Part shown: one piece after another, positions 53,889 to 61,341 of the stretch
How positions within the stretch are numbered: the stretch's first letter is position 1
Layout: every line of letters starts with the position of its first letter
Assembly: GCA_944384745.1 (NCBI GenBank)
Contig: CALWUO010000006.1
Coordinates: forward strand, 24,527 to 88,526
Source: an uncultured Butyricicoccus sp.
Lineage (GTDB): Bacteria; Bacillota; Clostridia; Oscillospirales; Butyricicoccaceae
Length of the DNA: 64,000 nucleotides
Direction of reading: 5' to 3'
The notes under the pieces: generated by a model
The model's database searches: none
What the model saw: the letters and a program-made list of their open reading frames with translations, nothing else
Told to the model about the DNA's origin: nothing
Position numbers and translations under genes: made by a program

Positions 53889-55282
53889 TCCCCGTTTTTA
53901 CTCCTAAGTTGTCTCTTTTGTTCTGTTTGTTTTAAAATTTGTTTAAATCTAATAATAAAAAATGTGGTTGTCGTTGTTGCTGCTATAAAATCGGCTATTG
54001 GCTCAGCTAAAAATACCGCAAATACTTTATCTTCAAAGAAATTAGGCAAAATTAAAATAAGCGGTATTAAAAGAATTATTTTTCTTAAAAGAGCTAAAAA
54101 CAATGAAATTTTTGCCTCTCCAAGTGCAACAAAACTCTGTTGAAATGTATTTTGCACACCAAAAACAAAACCTACTGCAAAATAAATTTTCATTGCCCAT
54201 ACAGTTTTTTCTATAAGTGCGGCATCTTCCGAATTAAATAAACTAACCAGTTGATGAGGAATTATAAGCGTTGCAATCCAGAACAAAGTAGAAAAAGTAA
54301 TTGCTGTTATAGCTGTAAGTCTAACTATTTTTTTCATTCTTTGTGTGTTACAAGCACCATAATTATAACCCAAAATAGGTTGACCGCCTTGTGATAATCC
54401 CATAAGCGGAAGTGATAAAATCTGATTAAGGCTTGTGATAATAGTCATAGCTCCTACTGCGGTTTTACCACCATATTTTAAAAGTGAAACATTAAATGTC
54501 ACTGAAAGCAAACTTTCTGTGCTTTGCATTACAAAAGGTGATAGACCTAAAGCAATACATGGCATAAGAACTTTAGGCTGTATTTTAGCATACTTCTTTC
54601 TTAAATGTAAATTTGTATGCTTGGAATTAAAAAATATAAGCACCCAAATAGCTGAAACCATTTGTGAGCAAACTGTGGCAATAGCTGCACCTTTTACACC
54701 CATATTAAAACCTAAAATTAAAATAGGGTCTAAAATAATATTTATTATTGCACCTATGCAAACTGTAGCCATCGCATAACCTGCTTTACCTTGTGCGGTT
54801 ATAAAACCATTCATACCAAGCGAGATTTGAACAAATACTGTACCTAATACATATATGCTTAAATAATCACTTGCATAGCTAATTGTATCTGCATCTGCAC
54901 CAAATTTCAATAAAAGTGGCTCATTAAACACACTAAAAAACACTGTTAACGCTAAAGCTATCGCAATAAGAGCGACAAAACAGTTAGTTAATATTTTTTC
55001 TGCATCATCATTTCTATTTTCACCCATAGCTATTGAAGCTCTAGGGCCGCCACCCATACCAATTAAAGCACTAAATGCTGATATTAACATAATAACAGGA
55101 AATGTTACACCTACACCAGTAAGTGCATCAGAACCGATATTAGGTATATTACCGATAAAAATTCTATCAACAATATTATAAAGCATATTGACAAGCTGTG
55201 CACAAATACAAGGTACAGCAAGTTTAAACAATAATTTACCTACTGGTTTTGTGCCAAGTTCTGATTGTTGTTCTTTTTCCAT
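53885..55282 (-). CDS. MATE family efflux transporter
   Basis: 465 residues, twelve transmembrane helices in two MatE halves (about 12-175 and 235-400). The opening LGTKPVGKLLFKLAVPCICAQLVNMLYNIVDRIFIG (in parts) and the repeat LSLPLMGLSQGGQPILGYNYGA are hallmark MATE segments; GMGGGPRASIAMG is in the first half. It exports organic cations or drugs with sodium or protons. Overlap by four bases with the SLC13-type permease suggests shared expression. Confidence 0.94.
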   Translation of the reverse strand: MEKEQQSELGTKPVGKLLFKLAVPCICAQLVNMLYNIVDRIFIGNIPNIGSDALTGVGVTFPVIMLISAFSALIGMGGGPRASIAMGENRNDDAEKILTNCFVALIAIALALTVFFSVFNEPLLLKFGADADTISYASDYLSIYVLGTVFVQISLGMNGFITAQGKAGYAMATVCIGAIINIILDPILILGFNMGVKGAAIATVCSQMVSAIWVLIFFNSKHTNLHLRKKYAKIQPKVLMPCIALGLSPFVMQSTESLLSVTFNVSLLKYGGKTAVGAMTIITSLNQILSLPLMGLSQGGQPILGYNYGACNTQRMKKIVRLTAITAITFSTLFWIATLIIPHQLVSLFNSEDAALIEKTVWAMKIYFAVGFVFGVQNTFQQSFVALGEAKISLFLALLRKIILLIPLILILPNFFEDKVFAVFLAEPIADFIAATTTTTFFIIRFKQILKQTEQKRQLRSKNGE

Positions 55283-55308
55283 AAAAGTTTTTTCCTTTCC
55301 AAAATAAA

Positions 55309-55338
55309 CGGGGCAAGGAAATTTTTATTCCCACCCCG
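55309..55338 (-). terminator. Probable terminator of udp
   Basis: An imperfect GC-rich stem (CGGGG at 55309-55313 with CCCCG at 55334-55338, extended by AGGAA/TTCCC) just downstream of udp; the T-run after it on the minus strand is modest. Confidence 0.5.
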
Positions 55339-55344
55339 ATTTTA

Positions 55345-56100
55345 TTATTTGTCACGTTCTATAAGCAATTTTATTGCTTCAACCGCAGTTTTAACTCCTC
55401 TTTCTGTTGCATCTTCTGCAATAGTATCTGCTTTATCATTATCAGCATTCCAAAGCACATTTAAAACCGCACCACATCTAACTTTTAAAACCGCTGAAAC
55501 GGTAAACAGTGCGGCTGCTTCCATTTCACTTGTTAAAGCTCCGCCTGCTTTCCATGCTTTCCACTTCATTTCTAGTTCATCTGCTATTGCTTGAACTTTT
55601 GGTCTAAGCTCACCATAAAAACTATCTTTTGACTGTATAACACCTGTATGATATCTATAACCGAGTTTTTGTGCTGCATCTCTAAGAGCAAGTGTTACAT
55701 CAAAATCGGCAACCGCTGGAAATTCAATAGGTAAATACTCTTTACTTGTGCCATCTTGACGAATTGAAGCAGTAGCAATGCAGATATCACCCGCTAAAAC
55801 ATTATCTTGCATACCGCCTGATGTACCCACTCTAATAAAAGTATGTGCTCCACACTCCACAAGCTCTTCAAGTGCAATAGCTGCGGAAGGGCCGCCTATG
55901 CCTGTTGAACATACTCCAACTTGCACACCATTTAAATAACCTGTGTAAAGTGTATATTCTCTATTAGATGAAAGTTTTCTAGGTTCATCAAATAATTTTG
56001 CTATTTTTTCACATCTAGCAGGGTCACCTGGTAAAATAACATAACCGCCTATTTCACCTTTTGTAATTTGAATGTGCATTTGTTTGCCATCTACTAACAT
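55345..56100 (-). CDS. udp: Uridine/nucleoside phosphorylase
   Basis: 251 residues. The PNP/UDP family opening YVILPGDPARCEKIAKLFD, VCSTGIGGPSAAIALEEL, FIRVGTSGGMQ (phosphate-binding Arg) and the SEMEAAALFTVSAV signature are visible. It cleaves uridine and phosphate to uracil and ribose-1-phosphate in pyrimidine salvage; purine specificity cannot be fully excluded. GGGAGG lies 8 bases before the ATG at 56100. Its start overlaps the DUF951 stop by 7 bases. Confidence 0.9.
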   Translation of the reverse strand: MLVDGKQMHIQITKGEIGGYVILPGDPARCEKIAKLFDEPRKLSSNREYTLYTGYLNGVQVGVCSTGIGGPSAAIALEELVECGAHTFIRVGTSGGMQDNVLAGDICIATASIRQDGTSKEYLPIEFPAVADFDVTLALRDAAQKLGYRYHTGVIQSKDSFYGELRPKVQAIADELEMKWKAWKAGGALTSEMEAAALFTVSAVLKVRCGAVLNVLWNADNDKADTIAEDATERGVKTAVEAIKLLIERDK

Positions 56101-56285
56101 TGCAAGTCCTCCCTTTCGATAGATTTAATATTTTTTTCGGCTTTTGAACGTGCAATCATGACTTCTCTACCACATGTTTGACATTTTAATTTAAAGTCCA
56201 TACCTGTTCTAAGCACTAGCCATTGTTTGCCGCCACAAGGGTGTGATTTTTTCATAGTCAGTTTATCACCAACTCTAATATCCAT
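56094..56285 (-). CDS. DUF951 family protein
   Basis: 63 residues matching DUF951: VGDKLTMKKSHPCGG, LRTGMDFKLKCQTCGREVMI and ARSKAEKNIKSI. A zinc site is likely, from the C-x-C-x2-C arrangement (Cys19, Cys36, Cys39). In many Firmicutes DUF951 sits beside ychF or mscS; here it is coupled to udp by a 7-base overlap. Function unknown. GAGGTGAG precedes the ATG. Confidence 0.88.
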   Translation of the reverse strand: MDIRVGDKLTMKKSHPCGGKQWLVLRTGMDFKLKCQTCGREVMIARSKAEKNIKSIEREDLQC

Positions 56286-56427
56286 TTATCTCACCTCGTT
56301 TTTTACTCCACATTTATTTTATATACTAAAGTATAGCATAATAATTTTATTTTTGTAAAGATTATGGAATTTGCTGCATATATATAAATCATCATGATAT
56401 AAAAAATCTCAAGGAGGTTTGGTAAAT

Positions 56428-57321
56428 ATGAATACATATATGCCTGAAGGAGTAAAACGAAACAATGATAATATTGACCTGCAAACAGCAAAAGAGCAAG
56501 GTTTAATTTTAGAAGGTATTGCAATATCCTGTGATACTGAGCACAATCTAATTGTAGATATAAATGGCAAAAAAGGAATTATACCTAGAGAAGAATGTGC
56601 AAGCGGAATTTCAAGCGGTAAAACTCGAGATATAGCGATTTTATCACGAGTTGGCAAGCCTGTATGTTTTATTGTAACCGATATTTTACCAGATAAAGTT
56701 ATTTTATCACGTAGATTGGCACAAGAACAAGCTCTTGATTATATGCTTAACAATCTAAAGTCGGGTGATATAATTCCCGCTTGTGTCACCCACTTAGAAC
56801 CTTTTGGTGCTTTTGTTGATATTGGCTGTGGTGTGGTATCCTTTATAGGTATAGAAAATATATCTGTTTCAAGAATAACTCACCCATCAGAGCGTTTTGA
56901 ATGCGGTCAAATGATATATGCAGCCGTTTTATATACTGATAAAGAAACAAAAAGAGTACATTTAACACATAGAGAATTACTTGGAACATGGGAACAAAAC
57001 GCAAGTTTGTTTGACGCTGGTGAAACCGTAAGAGGCATTGTCAGAAGTATAGAACCTTATGGAATTTTTATAGAACTTGCACCTAATTTATCTGGTCTTT
57101 CAGAGAGAAAAGCAGGACTTAATGAGGGCGACTGTGTTTCAGTCTATATAAAATCAATTATACCTGAGAGAATGAAAATTAAACTTAATATTATAGATAA
57201 ACTGCCAAAAACCCATTCCAAATTTAACTATTTTATTAAAAGTGGTCATATAGATAAATGGGTTTATTCTCCTGAATGTTGCGATAATAAATATATTGCA
57301 ACCAATTTTATAGAAGATTAA
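56428..57321 (+). CDS. S1 RNA-binding domain protein
   Basis: The start at 56428 (MNTYMPEGVK) has AAGGAGG 10 bases upstream. 297 residues with three S1-type OB folds: a divergent one (about 25-90, LIVDINGKKGIIPREECA), a classical one (about 108-185, GDIIPACVTHLEPFGAFVDIG and VHLTHRELLG) and a third (about 198-262, VRGIVRSIEPYGIFIELAPNLSGL). It resembles short ribosomal protein S1/ClpE-neighbour proteins of Clostridia that bind mRNA, but its exact role is unknown. The terminator lies inside the convergent rarA end. Confidence 0.88.
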   Translation: MNTYMPEGVKRNNDNIDLQTAKEQGLILEGIAISCDTEHNLIVDINGKKGIIPREECASGISSGKTRDIAILSRVGKPVCFIVTDILPDKVILSRRLAQEQALDYMLNNLKSGDIIPACVTHLEPFGAFVDIGCGVVSFIGIENISVSRITHPSERFECGQMIYAAVLYTDKETKRVHLTHRELLGTWEQNASLFDAGETVRGIVRSIEPYGIFIELAPNLSGLSERKAGLNEGDCVSVYIKSIIPERMKIKLNIIDKLPKTHSKFNYFIKSGHIDKWVYSPECCDNKYIATNFIED

Positions 57322-57325
57322 GTTT

Positions 57326-58579
57326 TTACAAATCCGTCAAGTTGGCGGATTTTATTTTTTGCCAATAATTAAAGGCAGCTTGTTCATTTTTATTTTGTCC
57401 ATATTCATAATATTTAATGCCTATTAGTTCATCTGGTAAATACTGTTGTTCTATCCAGTGATATTTATAATCATGCGGATATTTATAAGTTAAGCCTCTG
57501 CCGAGTTTTTTTGCACCCTCATAATGACAATCTTTTAAATGTTGAGGTATATCCCCCGTTTTACCCTGTTTTATATCAGCTAAAGCGGCATCTATTGCAC
57601 AAACAGCTGAATTTGATTTAGGGGCTGTTGCAAGCAGTATAACAGCCTGTGCAAGTGGTATACGAGCCTCTGGCAAGCCCAACTGAAAGGCTGAGTCTAT
57701 ACACGATTTTACAATACTAATGGCTTGTGGATAAGCTAAACCTATATCTTCACTTGCCATAACTAGCATACGTCTTGAAGCTGAGATTATATCCCCCGCT
57801 TCAATAAGCCTAGCAAGATAATGAAGTGCTGCATCTACATCTGAACCCCTAACCGATTTTTGAAACGCTGATAATATATCATAGTGTGAGTCACCATCTC
57901 TATCATATCGCATATTAGAACGCTGTGAAACAGCTTTTGCATCTTGTGCAGTTATTTCATCTTTGGCACTGCTAACCAGAAATTCTACTGCGTTTAAAGC
58001 CTTTCTAACATCTCCTCCACAACCATATGCAATTATATTTATAACTTCATCACTGTATTTTATATTATCTGCTATTTCTTGAAAAGCACGTTTTACAGCT
58101 TTTTTTACTTCATCTGCTGTAACTGGTTTAAACTCAAAAACTGTACATCTGCTTAAAATCGCATTATATACATAAAAATATGGGTTTTCTGTTGTAGAAG
58201 CTATAAGCGTAATTCTACCATCTTCTATAAATTCTAATAGGCTTTGTTGTTGTTTTTTATTAAAATATTGTATTTCATCAAGATAGATTAACGCACCATT
58301 TGGAGTTAAAAAAGTATCAAGTTCATCTATAATCTGTTTTATATCTCCAATAGATGCGGTTGTTGCATTTAATTTATAAAGTTTTCTATCCGTTTGTTTA
58401 GCGATTATAGAAGCAATTGTGGTTTTTCCAACTCCTGATGGACCATAAAAAATCATATTAGGAATTTGACCATTATCTATAATACGTTTTAAAATTCCAT
58501 TTTCACCAAGTAAATGATTTTGACCTACAACATCATTTAATGTTTTTGGTCTTATTCTTTCCGCTAAAGGTTTATACAT
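57326..58579 (-). CDS. rarA: Replication-associated recombination protein RarA (MgsA/AAA ATPase)
   Basis: 417 residues. An AAA+ module with Walker A GPSGVGKTT, Walker B ALIYLDEIQYF, sensor region ASTTENPYF and LSRCTVFEF; then the C-terminal MgsA tetramerization domain (DGDSHYDILSAFQKSVRGSD, ARLIEAGDIISASRRMLVMASEDIGLA in parts, HLKDCHYEGAKKLGRGLTYKYPHDY). It acts at stalled replication forks with SSB and RecA. AAGGGGAT precedes the ATG. It is monocistronic; the 5' region holds a TATAAT -10 but no good -35. Confidence 0.96.
   Translation of the reverse strand: MYKPLAERIRPKTLNDVVGQNHLLGENGILKRIIDNGQIPNMIFYGPSGVGKTTIASIIAKQTDRKLYKLNATTASIGDIKQIIDELDTFLTPNGALIYLDEIQYFNKKQQQSLLEFIEDGRITLIASTTENPYFYVYNAILSRCTVFEFKPVTADEVKKAVKRAFQEIADNIKYSDEVINIIAYGCGGDVRKALNAVEFLVSSAKDEITAQDAKAVSQRSNMRYDRDGDSHYDILSAFQKSVRGSDVDAALHYLARLIEAGDIISASRRMLVMASEDIGLAYPQAISIVKSCIDSAFQLGLPEARIPLAQAVILLATAPKSNSAVCAIDAALADIKQGKTGDIPQHLKDCHYEGAKKLGRGLTYKYPHDYKYHWIEQQYLPDELIGIKYYEYGQNKNEQAAFNYWQKIKSANLTDL
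57330..57358 (+). terminator. Terminator of the S1 gene, overlapping the rarA 3' coding end
   Basis: A 7-bp stem AAATCCG/CGGATTT (57330-57336 with 57346-57352) followed by TATTTTTT. The stem falls within the last codons of rarA on the other strand. Confidence 0.7.
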
Positions 58580-58640
58580 TTATAAATCCCCTTTTAATTA
58601 TTTTGTATTTAGATTATATCACAAATAAAATTAAATGTGC

Positions 58641-58669
58641 TTGACGTTTTTACTTTAACATGTTAATAT
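58641..58669 (+). promoter_or_regulatory. Sigma-A promoter of hisC
   Basis: -35 TTGACG (58641-58646), 17-bp spacer, -10 TAATAT (58664-58669), about 37 bases before the ATG. Confidence 0.8.
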
Positions 58670-58705
58670 ATTAAAAATAAAAACTTTATCTTTGAGGTGA
58701 ATATA

Positions 58706-59761
58706 ATGTATAAGCCATGGTCAGATAAACTTAGAAAAATACAACCTTATGTCGCTGGCGAGCAATCAAAAAATCCTAATATTATAAAATTAAATGCAAA
58801 CGAAAACCCTTATCCTCCTTCCCCTAAAGTAAAAGAGGTTTTATCTGCTTTCAATACTGACAACCTTAGAAAATATCCTGCTTCTGATGCGTTTGAACTT
58901 AAAAATGCTCTTGCTAAAACATATAATGTAAATGAAAACCAGATTTTTATGGGCAATGGTTCTGATGATGTTTTGGCTCTTTGTTTTCAAGCGTTTTTCT
59001 GTTCTGATAAACCTATTTTGTTTCCAGACCTTACTTATTCTTTCTATCCTGTTTGGTGTTCTCTTTTTAGAACTCCTTATAAAAATATCCCTCTTGATGA
59101 AAATTTCCGCATAAATCCTGATGATTATAAAGAGGAAAACGGTGGTGTAATACTGCCTAACCCTAATGCACCAACTGGCATTTATGAAAACCTTGATTTT
59201 ATAGAAAAGATTTTAAATAATAATCAAGATTGTATAGTTATAATTGATGAAGCTTATATTGATTTTGGCGGCAAAAGTGCAATTTCTTTGCTAGATAAAT
59301 ATGAAAATCTTGTTATTGTCCAAACTATGAGCAAGTCACGCTCTCTTGCAGGGCTTCGTGTTGGTTATGCTTTTGCAAGTGCTGAACTTATTTCTGTTTT
59401 AGATGCAGTTAAAAACTCCTATAACTCATACACTATGGATAGTGTAACCATTTCAGCGGCTTCTGCTTCACTTGCTGATGATAAATATTTTAAAGACACA
59501 TGCAATAAAATAATAAATACCCGTGAAAGAACTGTGCAAGCTTTAGAAAATCTAGGTTTTAATGTTGTTCCAAGCATGGCAAACTTTGTGCTAGCAACAC
59601 ATAAGTCTGCAAAAGCCATAGATATTTTTGAAAAGCTTAAAAACCAAGATATATTTATAAGATATTTTAAAATCCCAAGAATAGATAATTATCTTAGAAT
59701 TACAATAGGTACAGATGATGAGATGAATAAATTATTTTCTGCACTAAAAAGTTTATTGTAA
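58706..59761 (+). CDS. hisC: Histidinol-phosphate aminotransferase
   Basis: The start at 58706 (MYKPWSDKLRK) has GAGGTGA upstream; an in-frame GTG at 58697 is inside that site. 351 residues, fold type I PLP enzyme: KLNANENPYPPSP, GNGSDDVLALC, PNPNAPTGI, IIDEAYIDFGG and the PLP-lysine in TMSKSRSLAGLRVGYA. It makes histidinol phosphate in histidine synthesis, or may act on aromatic amino acids. No other his gene is in the window. Confidence 0.94.
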   Translation: MYKPWSDKLRKIQPYVAGEQSKNPNIIKLNANENPYPPSPKVKEVLSAFNTDNLRKYPASDAFELKNALAKTYNVNENQIFMGNGSDDVLALCFQAFFCSDKPILFPDLTYSFYPVWCSLFRTPYKNIPLDENFRINPDDYKEENGGVILPNPNAPTGIYENLDFIEKILNNNQDCIVIIDEAYIDFGGKSAISLLDKYENLVIVQTMSKSRSLAGLRVGYAFASAELISVLDAVKNSYNSYTMDSVTISAASASLADDKYFKDTCNKIINTRERTVQALENLGFNVVPSMANFVLATHKSAKAIDIFEKLKNQDIFIRYFKIPRIDNYLRITIGTDDEMNKLFSALKSLL

Positions 59762-59775
59762 GTCTTCAAATTTTG

Positions 59776-59808
59776 AACAGAGTAATGTTATATTGCTCTG
59801 TTTTTTAT
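59776..59808 (+). terminator. Intrinsic terminator of hisC
   Basis: An 11-bp stem with one wobble (59776-59786 with 59792-59802) followed by TTTT. Confidence 0.85.
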
Positions 59809-59880
59809 TATATATAGATTTTTATTTATATATAATGTATAATTACCTTGTATACTTATTTTGTAATCGAGGTCAATAAT

Positions 59881-60249
59881 ATGAATACACAATTTTTTAT
59901 AGAACAACTTAAACAGTATGACGTTGATACTGATAAGGCTATCTCTCGTTTTATGGGTAATGAAGATTTATTTATTAAATTTATGCTAAAATTACCTGAA
60001 TGTATGAAATTTGATGAAATGTTTAAATATTTAGATAGCGAAAATGAAGAAGAATTTTATATGCTTGTTCATAATTTAAAAAGCAATTCTGGCAATTTGG
60101 GAGTAAATAAAATTGCTGATTGTGCTCAAGCTATTTTAGTTGAATTTAGAGCATCAAAATTTCTTCATAAGAAAAAACTATATTCTATCTTGGAAGAAGC
60201 TAAAACAGAAAGTCAACTGATAACTGAATTATTAGCAAAATATAATTAA
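59881..60249 (+). CDS. Histidine phosphotransfer (Hpt) domain protein
   Basis: The start at 59881 (MNTQFFIEQL) has GAGG 8 bases upstream; 122 residues, a single helical Hpt domain. The phosphoacceptor His is in LVHNLKSNSGNLG (H63), with the conserved following Lys and Gly. It passes phosphate between a hybrid kinase's receiver and another receiver. It is first in a three-gene locus with a response regulator (11 bases downstream) and a hybrid kinase, so the phosphorelay partners are at hand. Confidence 0.9.
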   Translation: MNTQFFIEQLKQYDVDTDKAISRFMGNEDLFIKFMLKLPECMKFDEMFKYLDSENEEEFYMLVHNLKSNSGNLGVNKIADCAQAILVEFRASKFLHKKKLYSILEEAKTESQLITELLAKYN

Positions 60250-60260
60250 GGAGGATAAAA

Positions 60261-61319
60261 ATGAGAAATACCTTACTTATTATAGATGATAATGAACTTG
60301 ATTTAGCTATCTTAAATGAAATATTTAAAGAAGTTCTTAAAGTTAAATGCTTTTCAAATACACCAAAAGCTATAAGCTATTTACATGAAAATGAATCATC
60401 AGTTGCTATTATACTACTTGATATTTGTTTAGGTAAAACTGGTGCTGGTTTTAGTGTGTTACAGCATATACAAGGTCATAAATCACTTGAAAAGATACCT
60501 ATTGTGCTTATAACCTCAGATGCAAACGAAGATTATGTAAAAGAAGCTATTAAAAATGGTGCAACAGATTTCCTTGTAAAACCAGTTGACCCACATTCGG
60601 TAACAGAACGTATATTTAATGTTTTAAAAACCAAATGGTCTGAAGATGAATATTGTACTGGAGAACAAGCACTGCAAGAAGACAAAAAGATTAAAATTGA
60701 ATTTACATTAGATGATATAAAAAATTTATCAAAGCAAACTTTAGATAAAATTCAGGCTCTTTGCAAAATACGAAATGTGATATCAATATCTGAATGTATA
60801 ACAATACGTAAAATAACAAATATACTTACAAATTCATATTTAAAAACTTCTGAATGTTTAATTGATGAATTAGACGCTGAAATGATTGCTTATGCAGCTA
60901 CTTTCTATGATATAGGAAGGCTTGGTATACCTGATAATTCTATTCAATCGGATTTCGATGGCAATTTCTCTGATATATATGCTAAACATATAGATATAGG
61001 TCGTGACTTTTTTATTGCTAATCAAGTAAATAATAAATTTTATAAATATTGTGCTGAAATAGCATATTGGCACCATAAAAACTTTGATGGTTCTGGCTAT
61101 CCTCAAACAGATATCTCTAATATACCTATAAGTGCTCAATTTGTAAGAGCTGCTCTTAGATTTTATTTCTATGCTGAAAGATTTAAAGATGAATCAAGAA
61201 CATTGGACCGCATATTAAACAGTTTATCCAGTGAAATAAATAATACTATTTCTTATCAAATGTATGAACTTATAAAAGCTTCTTATGAGCCTCTTAAAAT
61301 ATTGATAGACGAAATATAA
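60261..61319 (+). CDS. Response regulator with degenerate HD-GYP output domain
   Basis: 352 residues. The N-terminal receiver (about 1-125) has the acidic pair in IIDDNE, phosphoacceptor D54 in LLDICLG, and K107 in LVKPVDP. The C-terminal half (about 150-350) resembles HD-GYP phosphodiesterases of cyclic-di-GMP: YDIGRLGIPD, KHIDIGRDFF and YWHHKNFDGSGYP. Key residues are lost: the HD pair reads YD (Y216-D217) and the final Asp of the VADVFDAL motif reads AALRFYF. It may bind rather than cleave a cyclic dinucleotide, or act by protein contact (inference). GGAGGAT precedes the ATG. Confidence 0.85.
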   Translation: MRNTLLIIDDNELDLAILNEIFKEVLKVKCFSNTPKAISYLHENESSVAIILLDICLGKTGAGFSVLQHIQGHKSLEKIPIVLITSDANEDYVKEAIKNGATDFLVKPVDPHSVTERIFNVLKTKWSEDEYCTGEQALQEDKKIKIEFTLDDIKNLSKQTLDKIQALCKIRNVISISECITIRKITNILTNSYLKTSECLIDELDAEMIAYAATFYDIGRLGIPDNSIQSDFDGNFSDIYAKHIDIGRDFFIANQVNNKFYKYCAEIAYWHHKNFDGSGYPQTDISNIPISAQFVRAALRFYFYAERFKDESRTLDRILNSLSSEINNTISYQMYELIKASYEPLKILIDEI

Positions 61320-61341
61320 AATATTTATGGGGTAACATAGA

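Noticed and set aside
56409..56657. Antisense frame opposite the S1-domain gene start
   Set aside because: It is a mirror of the coding strand and has no start signal; the + strand gene has a perfect AAGGAGG.
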